From the NCBI GenBank assembly GCA_017516445.1, contig JAFXCZ010000002.1, forward strand, positions 43,070 to 107,069: a DNA stretch of 64,000 nt, read 5' to 3'. The notes beneath the pieces were generated by a model, which worked only from the letters and a program-made list of their open reading frames with translations, did no database searches and was not told the DNA's origin. The position numbers and the translations under genes are program-made. This stretch comes from Clostridia bacterium. Its GTDB lineage: Bacteria > Bacillota > Clostridia > Oscillospirales > Acutalibacteraceae. Each line of letters opens with the position of its first letter. Position 1 is the first letter of the stretch. Positions 8,992 to 17,228 of the stretch are shown here, in pieces.

Positions 8992-9020
8992 TTGACATAC
9001 ATTTTTTGGAATGATATAAT
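8992..9020 (+). promoter_or_regulatory. Consensus sigma-A promoter of the B12 riboswitch operon
   Basis: TTGACA (8992-8997) and TATAAT (9015-9020) are perfect consensus hexamers at the optimal 17-bp spacing. Only 6 bp separate this -35 from that of the divergent RNA gene. Confidence 0.85.
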
Positions 9021-9029
9021 TTAAATGCT

Positions 9030-9280
9030 TTAAGCAGAGGCTTTTGGTGACAAATGCGTTATTTGTCTTAAATCGGAATAAGGGTGCAATTCCCTTGCGA
9101 ACTCGTCGCCGTAATTTGTGTTAAAGCTCTTCATTATGTCACTGCATTTTTTGTGGGAAGGCGAAGAGCTGGAGAAACCCGAAACTCTCGCACAATAAGT
9201 CGGAATACGAGCCGGAAGCTGTCGGTACAAATGTGTCACGAGTTATTGACGATGTATTCGAGTTTAGAAGCCTTTATTTG
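9030..9280 (+). ncRNA. Cobalamin riboswitch aptamer
   Basis: The leader contains the hallmarks of an adenosylcobalamin-type aptamer. A GGTG element occurs near 9046. The conserved core GGGTGCAATTCCCTTGCG lies at about 9083-9100 and is followed by a CGTCGCCGTAA stretch. The B12 box is AAGTCGGAATACGAGCC (9197-9213). A P1 helix can form between AGGCTTT (9038-9044) and GAAGCCT (9267-9273). It lies between a consensus promoter and a DUF4430/ECF S-component pair, as expected for B12-uptake control. Small open frames across it are chance. Confidence 0.88.
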
Positions 9281-9308
9281 TATTGTGGTATTCTAAAATT
9301 GTTTATAT

Positions 9309-9357
9309 CTCCTTTTGTATTGGCGCTTAAAAGTACAATACAAAAGGAGTTTTTTTA
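9309..9357 (+). promoter_or_regulatory. Riboswitch expression platform: terminator that contains the gene's own ribosome site
   Basis: CTCCTTTTGTATTG (9309-9322) is perfectly complementary to CAATACAAAAGGAG (9336-9349). The 3' arm carries the AAGGAG ribosome site of the ATG at 9359, and seven T residues follow (9350-9356). One hairpin can therefore terminate transcription and hide the ribosome site. A second TTGTATTG (9278-9285), immediately after P1, could pair with the same 3' arm as a competing structure. Confidence 0.75.
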
Positions 9358-9358
9358 A

Positions 9359-9751
9359 ATGAAAAAGAAAGGTCTAATTATTACGCTATCGGTAGTTTTA
9401 GTGGCCGTTATCGCTGTGTTTGGTGTGTTGCTTGCAATGGGCAAGCTTGATTTTCAGGCGGGCGATAAGGACATAACTGTTACAGTAGTGTATAAGGACA
9501 AAACCCAAAAGGAATTTGAAATTTCCACAGAAGCCGAAAATCTTGGTGATGCATTGCTCGAAAAAGGGCTTGTAACCGAGGAAGAGCACAAAACAGGCTA
9601 TTATTTGCATATTGATGGTGTAAGAGCCGATTATACGCTTGACAAGGCTTGGTGGTGCGTTACAAAAAGCGGTGAAATGACAACGGTAGGTGCTAATGAA
9701 TTGCCTATTGCAGACGGTGACAGCTTTGAAATCACACACTCGCCTGCATAA
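9359..9751 (+). CDS. Membrane-anchored DUF4430 (transcobalamin-like) protein
   Basis: The 130-residue product has one N-terminal hydrophobic segment (about residues 5-27) that is either a signal anchor or an uncleaved signal peptide. An extracellular DUF4430 domain follows (about 55-128), with TEAENLGDALLEKGLV, GYYLHIDGV, WWCVTKSGE and the typical ending ADGDSFEITH. DUF4430 shares its fold with the C-terminal domain of vertebrate transcobalamin and intrinsic factor. In Firmicutes it often sits beside ECF S components. A role in capturing cobalamin or another corrinoid at the cell surface is inferred from the riboswitch and the neighbour. It overlaps the next gene. Confidence 0.82.
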   Translation: MKKKGLIITLSVVLVAVIAVFGVLLAMGKLDFQAGDKDITVTVVYKDKTQKEFEISTEAENLGDALLEKGLVTEEEHKTGYYLHIDGVRADYTLDKAWWCVTKSGEMTTVGANELPIADGDSFEITHSPA

Positions 9752-10226
9752 GCTGTTTGAGCTACTCACCCTTACGGTACTCGGTGTACTTATGTACGTA
9801 TCGCAGGTGATAATGGCTTCGCTTCCTAATATTGAGTTAGTTTCGTTTTTAATAATAATTACCGCACGAAAATTCGGTGTGAGCTCACTACTGTCGGTCT
9901 ACATTTTTGTAGGACTTGAGGCTTTGACCTACGGCTTAGCCGAATGGGTTATAAGCTACCTCTACATATGGGCTGTTTTGTGCCTTGCAGTTTGTATTTT
10001 GCGGAAAATTGACAGTTGTATTTTATTTACACTCGTTTCGGGAATTTTCGGTTTATTATTCGGTACGCTTTGCTCGGTTCCGTCGTTTATTATGGGCGGT
10101 TTTGGGTACGGCATCAGTTGGATTATAAGAGGCATACCGTATGATTTTCTTCACTGCTTTGGTAATTCGTTGTTAACATTTTTGCTTTATAAACCGCTCA
10201 CAAGGGCGCTTGATAAGGCAATTTAA
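9726..10226 (+). CDS. ECF transporter S component, probably for cobalamin
   Basis: This is a small, highly hydrophobic protein of about 166 residues with five to six membrane segments, the usual S-component design. It gives substrate specificity to an energy-coupling-factor importer. Its place behind a B12 riboswitch and a DUF4430 protein points to cobalamin. No ATPase or T component is present, so it must share the housekeeping ECF module. The start is uncertain. I prefer TTG 9726 (GGTGA a few bases before it), which overlaps the DUF4430 stop by 26 bp; ATG 9690 and GTG 9717 are alternatives in the same frame. Confidence 0.78.
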   Translation: MKSHTRLHKLFELLTLTVLGVLMYVSQVIMASLPNIELVSFLIIITARKFGVSSLLSVYIFVGLEALTYGLAEWVISYLYIWAVLCLAVCILRKIDSCILFTLVSGIFGLLFGTLCSVPSFIMGGFGYGISWIIRGIPYDFLHCFGNSLLTFLLYKPLTRALDKAI

Positions 10227-10240
10227 AGCGGAATTCTCTT

Positions 10241-10279
10241 GGCAGTAGAGTTTGATTTTCAACTCTACTGCCTGTTTTT
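10241..10279 (+). terminator. Terminator after the ECF S-component gene
   Basis: A 12-bp perfect stem GGCAGTAGAGTT (10241-10252) / AACTCTACTGCC (10261-10272) with an 8-base loop is followed by GTTTTTT. Confidence 0.92.
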
Positions 10280-10311
10280 TAAGTTTAGAAAATTAATATC
10301 TGCCGATTATC

Positions 10312-10340
10312 TTGAAAAAATTCGGTCAATTATGTATAAT
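10312..10340 (+). promoter_or_regulatory. Sigma-A promoter of degV-family gene
   Basis: TTGAAA (10312-10317) and TATAAT (10335-10340) are spaced by 17 bp, about 30 bp before the start codon. Confidence 0.65.
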
Positions 10341-10369
10341 GAGGCTATCAAATTTTCGAAGGTGATATA

Positions 10370-11239
10370 ATGGCTTATAAAATTATTACCGACTCCTGCG
10401 CAAATCTTACTGACGAACAGATAGCAGAGTACGGTGTGGAAATTCTTTCTTTAAAATATTATATTGGAGATACCGGCTTTGATAGTTATATTAAGGGTAA
10501 AAAGATTGACTACAGCCATGTTTACAAAATATTAAGAGAAAAGGGAAAAATCACAACCTCGCTTGCTAACCGCGATGACTGTGACAAAACAATTCTTCCT
10601 GTTTTACAGGACGGATATGACGTTTTGGTTTTGGCTTTCTCGTCAGGTCTTTCGGGCACTTATCAGAATATCGTAAATTCTGCTGAGGATTATAAGGAAA
10701 TGTTCCCTGAGCGCAAAATTATTGTTGTTGATACCCTTTGTGCTTCTATGGGCGAAGGCTTGCTTGTAAAGTATGCGGTTGAAATGAAAAAACAGGGCAA
10801 AACAATGGAAGAGGTAGCCGAGTGGGTTGAAGATAACAAGCTTAAGCTTTGCCACACATTCACTCTTGATGACCTTTTCTTCTTAAAGCGCGGTGGCAGA
10901 CTTTCCGGCACAAGCGCGGTATTCGGCTCGCTTATGAATATAAAACCGTTAATGCACGTAGCGGATGACGGTAAGCTTTACGTAACAGGTAAGGCTCGCG
11001 GCAGAAAGGCTGCTATAAACCACCTTATTGAATCGGTTGGCGAAAAAGGTGTAGATGTCCAAAATCAAGAGATTTTTATAGTTCACGGTGACTGCGAGGA
11101 CGAAGCCAAGATTATCGGTGAAGAGGTTAAAAAGCGCTACAATGTAAAAAATGTAGTTTATAACTGCTTAGACCCCGTAATTGTTTCTCACTCCGGCCCT
11201 GGCACCCTTGCAATATTCTTTATGGGTGATAAAAGATAA
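10370..11239 (+). CDS. DegV family fatty-acid-binding protein
   Basis: The 289-residue protein begins with the DegV signature [11 protein letters not shown]. It contains [10 protein letters not shown] and [10 protein letters not shown] in the first half, and [15 protein letters not shown] and IVSHSGPGT in the second. This matches the two-lobed DegV fold that holds a fatty acid. Some family members are FakB subunits that present fatty acids to the kinase FakA for phospholipid synthesis; whether this one does cannot be told here, since no fakA gene is nearby. It is a single-gene unit with its own promoter and terminator. Confidence 0.93.
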   Translation: MAYKIITDSCANLTDEQIAEYGVEILSLKYYIGDTGFDSYIKGKKIDYSHVYKILREKGKITTSLANRDDCDKTILPVLQDGYDVLVLAFSSGLSGTYQNIVNSAEDYKEMFPERKIIVVDTLCASMGEGLLVKYAVEMKKQGKTMEEVAEWVEDNKLKLCHTFTLDDLFFLKRGGRLSGTSAVFGSLMNIKPLMHVADDGKLYVTGKARGRKAAINHLIESVGEKGVDVQNQEIFIVHGDCEDEAKIIGEEVKKRYNVKNVVYNCLDPVIVSHSGPGTLAIFFMGDKR

Positions 11240-11243
11240 ACTT

Positions 11244-11268
11244 AAAGACCGCTTCAGCGGTCTTTTTT
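11244..11268 (+). terminator. Terminator after DegV gene
   Basis: AAAGACCGCT (11244-11253) pairs with AGCGGTCTTT (11256-11265) and runs into a T tract. Confidence 0.85.
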
Positions 11269-11332
11269 ATTGATTTTATCTTGTTTTTGTGTTAAGATAT
11301 TTTTGAAAATGTGAAAATACAGGAGATTGGAT

Positions 11333-12085
11333 ATGCAGTTAGTTTTAATTACGGCTTTAGGCGTGGGCGGTGCTACCGTCATCGGCGCAATTATAGGCTT
11401 TGCTTTTAAGAATATATCACACAAATTGGCAGATATAATTCTTTCCTTTGCGGCAGGTGTTATGCTTGCTGCGGCAGTGTTGGGACTTATTTTACCGTCG
11501 GTAGAGCTTGGCGGTAAATATGGTGTTTTTATTACCGTTCTTGGAATTTTTGTGGGTGCTCTGTTTCTCAATTTTATTGATAAGCTGGTCCCTCATTTGC
11601 ATAAGTTTGTCGGTCCCGATATTGAAAAACACAATAATGCTGATTTATCCAAGGTTTTGCTTTTCGTGCTGGCAATAGCAATTCACAATTTGCCCGAGGG
11701 TATTGCTGCAGGTGTCGGCTTTGGTTCGGGCGATGTAAAGGGTGCGCTTATGATTGCGGGAGGCATAGCTTTGCAGAATATTCCTGAAGGCGTAGTTATT
11801 ATAAGTCCTATGCTAGCTGCCGGCGTGAGTGCGAAAAGAACCTTTGCTTGCGCAGTTATAACAGGTGTGGTTGAGGTTGTTGGCACCTTCATAGGTTATT
11901 TTGCAGTTAACGTTGCATCATTTATTTTGCCTTTCGCTCTTGCTTTTGCGGGTGGAACAATGCTTTATGTAATAAGTGATGAAATGATACTTGAAACCCA
12001 TGCTCACGGTAGCGAACGCGCCGCAACATATTCACTGCTTGTTGGCTTTTGTGTAATGCTTATAACCGATGTTTTGTTAGGGTAA
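11333..12085 (+). CDS. ZIP family divalent metal transporter
   Basis: This 250-residue integral membrane protein has about eight hydrophobic segments. The ZIP metal-binding signatures are HNLPEGIAAGVGFG in the fourth segment and ALQNIPEGVVI in the fifth, the sites that bind zinc or other divalent cations. Close relatives (GufA/ZupT type) import zinc, iron or manganese. I choose the ATG at 11333, which has AGGAG 7 bases upstream; a TTG at 11327 lies too close to that site. It stands alone between a terminator and the promoter of the next operon. No metal-sensor box is evident. Confidence 0.9.
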   Translation: MQLVLITALGVGGATVIGAIIGFAFKNISHKLADIILSFAAGVMLAAAVLGLILPSVELGGKYGVFITVLGIFVGALFLNFIDKLVPHLHKFVGPDIEKHNNADLSKVLLFVLAIAIHNLPEGIAAGVGFGSGDVKGALMIAGGIALQNIPEGVVIISPMLAAGVSAKRTFACAVITGVVEVVGTFIGYFAVNVASFILPFALAFAGGTMLYVISDEMILETHAHGSERAATYSLLVGFCVMLITDVLLG

Positions 12086-12137
12086 AAAATATTAATAAAT
12101 TGCGCTATAAAAGGGTAAACCAAAATATAGACTACGG

Positions 12138-12166
12138 TTGACATTTGAGGGGCTTTTTGCTACAAT
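12138..12166 (+). promoter_or_regulatory. Promoter of the PLP enzyme-dapF-murE operon
   Basis: TTGACA (12138-12143) and TACAAT (12161-12166) are spaced by 17 bp, 50 bp before the first gene. I see no SAM-type riboswitch in the short leader. Confidence 0.7.
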
Positions 12167-12215
12167 TATTTTGTAAATTTATGTAATTTTTTATTTGAAA
12201 GGCGGACTTTTTGGG

Positions 12216-13400
12216 ATGAAAAATTTTAGTAATTATAAGGATTACAGCTTGAAACAGGATTTGCATATTGAATCTAAGGTAGTTCACGGTGCTCTGGGCT
12301 GTGAGCCGCTTACAGGTGCTGTAAGTATGCCTATTTTCCAGTCGGCAACCTTCCGCCATCCCGAGCTTGGAAATTCTACAGGTTTTGACTACAGCCGTCT
12401 TGAAAACCCCACCCGTCAGGAATTGGAACGCACAATGGCTATTCTTGAGGGCGGTATAAAGGGCTTTGCTTTTTCAAGCGGACAGGCTGCCAATATGGCG
12501 GTATTTTCGCTTTTAGACGTAGGTGACCACGTTGTAATGTCAGATGATATTTACGGCGGCACTTCACGTATAATTAATGATATTTTCGGTAAATACGGCA
12601 TTACACACACCTGTGTTGATATGTCGGATTTGGAGGCTGTTAAAGCTGCTATTACCCCTAAAACAAAAATGCTGTTTGTTGAAACTCCAACCAACCCTTG
12701 TATGAAGGTTGCAGACATTCGCGCGGTTTCAGATATTGCAAGGGCTATCGGTGCGCTGACAGTTGTTGATAACACCTTTTTAACCCCTTATTTCCAGCAG
12801 CCGCTAAACTTAGGTGCAGATATTGTAACCCACAGCTCTACAAAGTATTTAGGCGGTCATAATGATACCATTTCGGGTATAGTGGTTATAAAGGATGACG
12901 AGGACATCGTATCAAAGGTACGTGTTCATATTAAATCGCACGGCAGTCAGTTATCGCCTATGGATAGCTGGCTTGTGCTTCGCGGTATAAAAACGTTGGC
13001 TGTTCGTATGGACAAGCATAATGAGAATGCTTTGAAGGTAGCAAACTGGCTTCGCACACAGCCTAAAGTTAAAAAGGTTTATTATGTAGGCTTTTCTGAC
13101 CATAGAGATTATGAGATTACCAAAAAGCAGACAACAGGCTTTGGCGGTATGATTTCCTTTGCGGTGGATAGTTTTGAAACGGTTAAAAAGATTCTTAAAA
13201 ATGTAGATTTGGTTATGTTTGCCGAAAGCCTTGGCGGTACCGAAACCCTTATCACATATCCTACCACCCAGACACACGAGGATACACCTAAGGAAATGAA
13301 AGAGGCTTTGGGTATTGATGAATGTTTCTTGCGTTTATCGGTTGGTATTGAAAATGCCGATGATATAATTGCTGATTTGGAAAGAGCGATAAATTCGTAA
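12216..13400 (+). CDS. Cys/Met metabolism PLP-dependent enzyme (trans-sulfuration family)
   Basis: This 394-residue fold-type I PLP enzyme belongs to the family of cystathionine gamma-synthase, cystathionine lyases, methionine gamma-lyase and O-acetylhomoserine sulfhydrylase. The PLP lysine is in THSSTKYLGGHND (about residue 200). The N-terminal SRLENPTRQELE and SSGQAANMAVFS, VETPTNPC and DNTFLTPY are family blocks. Sequence alone does not separate these activities. The start at ATG 12216 follows GGCGG; the in-frame TTG at 12195 has no ribosome site. It is cotranscribed with dapF (11-bp gap) and murE. Confidence 0.88.
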   Translation: MKNFSNYKDYSLKQDLHIESKVVHGALGCEPLTGAVSMPIFQSATFRHPELGNSTGFDYSRLENPTRQELERTMAILEGGIKGFAFSSGQAANMAVFSLLDVGDHVVMSDDIYGGTSRIINDIFGKYGITHTCVDMSDLEAVKAAITPKTKMLFVETPTNPCMKVADIRAVSDIARAIGALTVVDNTFLTPYFQQPLNLGADIVTHSSTKYLGGHNDTISGIVVIKDDEDIVSKVRVHIKSHGSQLSPMDSWLVLRGIKTLAVRMDKHNENALKVANWLRTQPKVKKVYYVGFSDHRDYEITKKQTTGFGGMISFAVDSFETVKKILKNVDLVMFAESLGGTETLITYPTTQTHEDTPKEMKEALGIDECFLRLSVGIENADDIIADLERAINS

Positions 13401-13411
13401 AGGAATATAAA

Positions 13412-14305
13412 ATGAGATTTACTAAAATGCAGGCGTTCGGTAACGATTATGTTTATATTGACGCCATAAATCAAAAATTGCCCAATTTATCGGCGCTTGC
13501 ACGTTTTGTAAGTGACCGTCATTTCGCAATAGGCTCGGACGGTATGGTGCTTATCTGCCCGTCCAGTAAGGCGGATTTTCGTATGCGTATGTTTAACCCC
13601 GACGGCACCGAGGGTGAAATGTGCGGTAATGCACTTCGCAGTGTGGGTAAGTATGTTTACGACCACGCGCTTACCGATAAGACCGAGCTTACAATAGAAA
13701 CCCTTGGCGGTATTCAGCATTTGTGGCTTACGGTGGAAAATCGTGATGCGCGTGACGGTGAACGCCAAATGCCCTATAAAAACCGCGGTTTTGTCAGCAA
13801 TATAAGGGCAAATATCGGCAAACCAAGGCTTGATACTAAGGTTATTCCTGTGCTGAGTGAAAATGAAAAGTTTGTTGAACAGCCGGTCGAAATTCTGGAT
13901 AAAACCTTTAACATAACCGCAGTATCGTGGGGTAATCCGCATACGGCTATGTTTGTAAGCGACCTTAATTTTGATGTTCATAAATACGGCAGAGAAATTG
14001 AATATAAAACCGAACTTTTTCCAAATAAAACAAATGTCACCTTTGCGCAGCTTATAAGCCGCGATTATATAAAAATCCGCGAGTGGGAACGCGGCACAGG
14101 GGAAACTATCGGTTGTGGTACAGGCTGTGCTACGGCTGTTGTGGCAGGTGTGCTTACGGGTAGGTGTGACCGCACTGTCACGGTAGAACAAATCGGCGGA
14201 CCGCTTTTAATCGAGTGGGATGAAAAGACAGGCGATATGTTTATGACGGGTGAAAGCCACAATGTTTTTGAAGGTGAAATCGATATTACTCATTTAGGAG
14301 ATTAA
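13412..14305 (+). CDS. dapF: Diaminopimelate epimerase
   Basis: DapF converts LL- to meso-diaminopimelate for lysine and peptidoglycan synthesis. The 297-residue protein starts with the typical FTKMQAFGNDYVYID. It has both catalytic cysteine motifs, EGEMCGNALRSVGKY (about 70) and GETIGCGTGCATAVVAG (about 230). Its length is near the upper end for the family because of a middle insertion around residues 110-135. It is followed after one base by murE, which would use the product as a substrate. Diaminopimelate-type peptidoglycan is therefore likely. Confidence 0.95.
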   Translation: MRFTKMQAFGNDYVYIDAINQKLPNLSALARFVSDRHFAIGSDGMVLICPSSKADFRMRMFNPDGTEGEMCGNALRSVGKYVYDHALTDKTELTIETLGGIQHLWLTVENRDARDGERQMPYKNRGFVSNIRANIGKPRLDTKVIPVLSENEKFVEQPVEILDKTFNITAVSWGNPHTAMFVSDLNFDVHKYGREIEYKTELFPNKTNVTFAQLISRDYIKIREWERGTGETIGCGTGCATAVVAGVLTGRCDRTVTVEQIGGPLLIEWDEKTGDMFMTGESHNVFEGEIDITHLGD

Positions 14306-14306
14306 A

Positions 14307-15773
14307 ATGAAACTCGCAGAGATTTTAAAAAATACTGAGTGCACTCTTCTACAAGGTGCACTTGATGCTGAAATCACCGATATTATATACGACTCACGCA
14401 AGCTCACTGTAGGTTGCGTGTTTGTTTGTATGGTGGGAGCGGTTGTTGACGGACACAGCTTTATTACCGACGCGGTAGAAAAAGGCGCCGTGGCGGTGGT
14501 TGTTGAAAGGGAAGTAGAAAATATTCCCGAAAATGTAGCAGTAATTAAGGTTGCGTCTTCGCGTAAAGCCTTGGCGCTTATGTCGGCACAGTTTTTCGGC
14601 AACCCTGCAAAAGAGCTTGTAACAATCGGTCTTACGGGTACTAAGGGTAAGACCACTACTACTTATATGATAAAAAGCGTGCTTGAAAGCGCGGGATTTA
14701 AGGCAGGGCTTATAGGCACAACGGGTGTTTTAATCGGTGACCAAAAGCTGCCTACAAAAAACACTACACCCGAGTCTTACGAGCTTCATAAAATATTCAG
14801 GACTATGGTTGATAAGGGCTGTAAATATGCTGTTATGGAGGTTTCTTCCCAAGGGCTCAAGCTTGACCGCACTTTAGGGATTGAGTTTGATTACGGTATT
14901 TTCACAAACCTTTCACCCGACCATATCGGCCCTAACGAGCATGAAAGCTTTGAAGAGTATACCGAATGTAAGAGTAGGCTTTTCCGTCAGTGTAAGACCG
15001 CAATTGTTAATGCTGATGACGAGCACAGTCAAGAGGTTTTAAAGGGGCACACCTGTAAGGTGCTAACCTATTCTGCAAAAGCGGATGCCGATTTAAAGGC
15101 GGAGAATATTGAGTTTATAAGGGACGGCGCCAAGCTTGGTATGCGCTTTAATGTAAAGGGTAAGGCAGACACCGCTGTTACTATATACACCCCTGGTCTT
15201 TTCTCGGTTTACAACAGCCTTGTAACTATTCTTTGTTGCGCGCTTTTAGGCGTGAAAACCGAGGATATTTTAAAGGGGCTTATTGAGGTTAAGGTAAAAG
15301 GCAGGGTGGAAATTGTTCCTTGTAGTGATGATTTTTCGGTTATAATCGATTATGCCCATAATGAAGTAAGCACTAAGAGTGTGCTGACTACATTGCTTGA
15401 ATACAAGCCCAACCGTCTTATATGTGTTTACGGCGGCGGCGGTAACCGTTCAAGGCTTCGCCGTTACGATATGGGTGAGGTTACGGGAGCAATGGCAGAT
15501 TTATGCGTGCTTACCGAAGATAATCCGCGTGATGAGGATTTAAGACAGATTAATGACGATATTAAAATAGGTCTTGCAAAATCAAATGGTAAGTATATTG
15601 AGATTGATGACCGTAAGGAAGCTATAAAGTATTGTATTGAAAATGCCCAGAAGGGTGATATGATTGTTCTTTTAGGAAAGGGACATCAAACTTACCAAGA
15701 GCGCAAGGGTGTAAAATACCATTTTGACGAGCGCGAAGCCGTAGCAGAAATTAAAGAAGAATTAGGTTTATAG
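14307..15773 (+). CDS. murE: MurE-type UDP-MurNAc-dipeptide ligase, divergent
   Basis: This 488-residue Mur ligase has the ATP loop GLTGTKGKTTTT (about residues 110-121), TTPESYELH, and a C-terminal DNPRDED. DNPR is the motif linked to meso-diaminopimelate addition. Several core motifs depart from the usual MurE text: EVSSQGL instead of EVSSHAL, DHIGPNEH instead of DHLDxHG, DYAHNEVS instead of DYAHTPD, and GGNRSRLRRYDMGE in place of the DKxKRP region. It is therefore probably a lineage-specific MurE paralogue; a second, canonical murE may exist elsewhere. Contact with dapF supports a role in the diaminopimelate branch of wall synthesis. Confidence 0.85.
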   Translation: MKLAEILKNTECTLLQGALDAEITDIIYDSRKLTVGCVFVCMVGAVVDGHSFITDAVEKGAVAVVVEREVENIPENVAVIKVASSRKALALMSAQFFGNPAKELVTIGLTGTKGKTTTTYMIKSVLESAGFKAGLIGTTGVLIGDQKLPTKNTTPESYELHKIFRTMVDKGCKYAVMEVSSQGLKLDRTLGIEFDYGIFTNLSPDHIGPNEHESFEEYTECKSRLFRQCKTAIVNADDEHSQEVLKGHTCKVLTYSAKADADLKAENIEFIRDGAKLGMRFNVKGKADTAVTIYTPGLFSVYNSLVTILCCALLGVKTEDILKGLIEVKVKGRVEIVPCSDDFSVIIDYAHNEVSTKSVLTTLLEYKPNRLICVYGGGGNRSRLRRYDMGEVTGAMADLCVLTEDNPRDEDLRQINDDIKIGLAKSNGKYIEIDDRKEAIKYCIENAQKGDMIVLLGKGHQTYQERKGVKYHFDEREAVAEIKEELGL

Positions 15774-15783
15774 TTTTTTTATA

Positions 15784-15828
15784 ACAAAGCCGTCCGCTTG
15801 AAAAAAGCGGGCGGCTTTGTCTTTATAT
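15784..15828 (+). terminator. Terminator between convergent murE and the dockerin-like gene
   Basis: A 16-bp stem (15784-15799 with 15805-15820, one G-T) has a 5-base loop. T-rich sequence on both sides suits termination of both converging transcripts. Confidence 0.8.
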
Positions 15829-15854
15829 TTGAAAGAAGGGAAAATTGTGATAGT

Positions 15855-17186
15855 TTAAGCGGTTATAATTTTATCATATTCGGTATCGGTGCCGTATAAT
15901 TTGCCTGTTAATAATTCGTTTTTAACAATAGCAATGTCTGTGGTATCAATATCACCGTCATTGTCCTTGTCGGCAACGCTGTTATAATCTGCATCAGCAG
16001 AGGTTTTGCCCACAAGCGAGTCGGTATAAACAAGGTCGCAAATGTCATATCTGCCATCATTATTTACGTCATAGCCCTCTTCAATAGTCAAGGTGTATTC
16101 ACCGGCGTTTTTAAGAACTAGCTTGCCGTTTTCCGAGGGGATAGCCTCGCCGTCACTTACAGGAGTGGCAATAACTTTATAATCGTTTTTAATCTTGTAT
16201 GTACCTGCAGTTTCGGTGAAGGTAAGTAAATCCTTAACGTCGGTGTTGTTGGTGATAACATATGTCGGAACATCAGCTAATGTGGTTTCAAGCGCAGAAT
16301 AATTAACTGTATTACCTGTGGAATTGATAATCTGGAATGCAGAGCTGTCACCAAATTTAATGGTGTTTTTAGGTATTATAGTAATGCTTTTTGCAGCTTG
16401 AAAATCGAGATTTACATTACCGTTATAATTAGAAGCATAAGTGCTGTTTACTGTACCTAATCTAATTTCTTGAGAGTTGTTGGGAGAATTATAGGTTAAA
16501 TTTAAATCGCCGTCATAGTTTGCAGTTCTGCCACCACCTAAACAAAAGAAAGTAAAGCCACGCATGTCGCTACCTACGATTTTTATGTTTTGGGTATCGT
16601 ATGGGGTTGTTGCAAGAGTACTCGAACCGCCTAAGCAGAAATAGGTCTGCGCAGAAGAAACGGCTACCGTTGACATTTTAAAGTTTACATTATCACCAAT
16701 AATAAAATCATTGCCGTTAAGATATATCTGGTCGAATTTATATACATGAAATTCAATGTTTTCCAAGGTTATTGAGCCGCCAAAGGTTGTAGAATCCTTT
16801 ACAGTGTCATCTTTACCTATAGCAGCACCGCTTGTAGCAGAAGAAATATTAAGATTAAAATTAAATTTTATTCCTGAAGCATCGCTGTAGTCAACAAGAT
16901 TGGCGGAGCTTCCGTTATATGCATCTAAAACCTTAAAATAAACGGTATTGACTTCAGTGTTATAACCGTTTGTATTGGCATCGGATACAGCCTTGGTAAG
17001 TGCACCGCCAATTGTTTTTAGCGGAGCTTTTTCTGAGCCGTCATAACTATTGTCACCGGTTACGGCGCTTATGTAATATGTAGGCGCAGTGCTCTGTGCT
17101 GAAGCTGTAAGGCTTATTGCACAACAAGATAAAAGCAGACAAATTGCAAGGGTGATGCTAAGGGATTTGTAGATTTTGTTTTTCAT
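15855..17186 (-). CDS. Secreted protein with C-terminal dockerin-like repeats
   Basis: The 443-residue product has a signal peptide (about residues 1-30, ending near ASAQS). A region opening with YYISAVTGDNSYDGSEKAP follows, the usual N-terminus of right-handed beta-helix/DUF1565-like surface proteins, then Asn/Ser-rich beta repeats. The C-terminus carries two EF-hand-like calcium loops, DVNNDGRYDICDLV and DKDNDGDIDTTDIAIV, spaced as in a type I dockerin. Dockerins plug enzymes into cohesin scaffolds, though such repeats also occur in proteins with no cellulosome. No catalytic motif is obvious. It lies 42 bp downstream of the Gfo/Idh gene on the same strand and may be cotranscribed. Confidence 0.72.
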   Translation of the reverse strand: MKNKIYKSLSITLAICLLLSCCAISLTASAQSTAPTYYISAVTGDNSYDGSEKAPLKTIGGALTKAVSDANTNGYNTEVNTVYFKVLDAYNGSSANLVDYSDASGIKFNFNLNISSATSGAAIGKDDTVKDSTTFGGSITLENIEFHVYKFDQIYLNGNDFIIGDNVNFKMSTVAVSSAQTYFCLGGSSTLATTPYDTQNIKIVGSDMRGFTFFCLGGGRTANYDGDLNLTYNSPNNSQEIRLGTVNSTYASNYNGNVNLDFQAAKSITIIPKNTIKFGDSSAFQIINSTGNTVNYSALETTLADVPTYVITNNTDVKDLLTFTETAGTYKIKNDYKVIATPVSDGEAIPSENGKLVLKNAGEYTLTIEEGYDVNNDGRYDICDLVYTDSLVGKTSADADYNSVADKDNDGDIDTTDIAIVKNELLTGKLYGTDTEYDKIITA

Positions 17187-17228
17187 AAAATCAACCTTTC
17201 TTCTAAAAAAATTAAAAAAGCCAAGGGA

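Noticed and set aside
9030-9296. Open frames on both strands (9084-9296 plus, 9030-9239 minus)
   Set aside because: They coincide with the conserved core of the cobalamin riboswitch.
12086-12215. Possible SAM or T-box leader before the Cys/Met enzyme operon
   Set aside because: The leader after the predicted promoter is only about 45 bases, and no terminator or conserved aptamer element is visible.
13487-14191. 234-codon minus-strand frame
   Set aside because: It is antisense to dapF, which has complete catalytic motifs; no recognisable family in the antisense protein.
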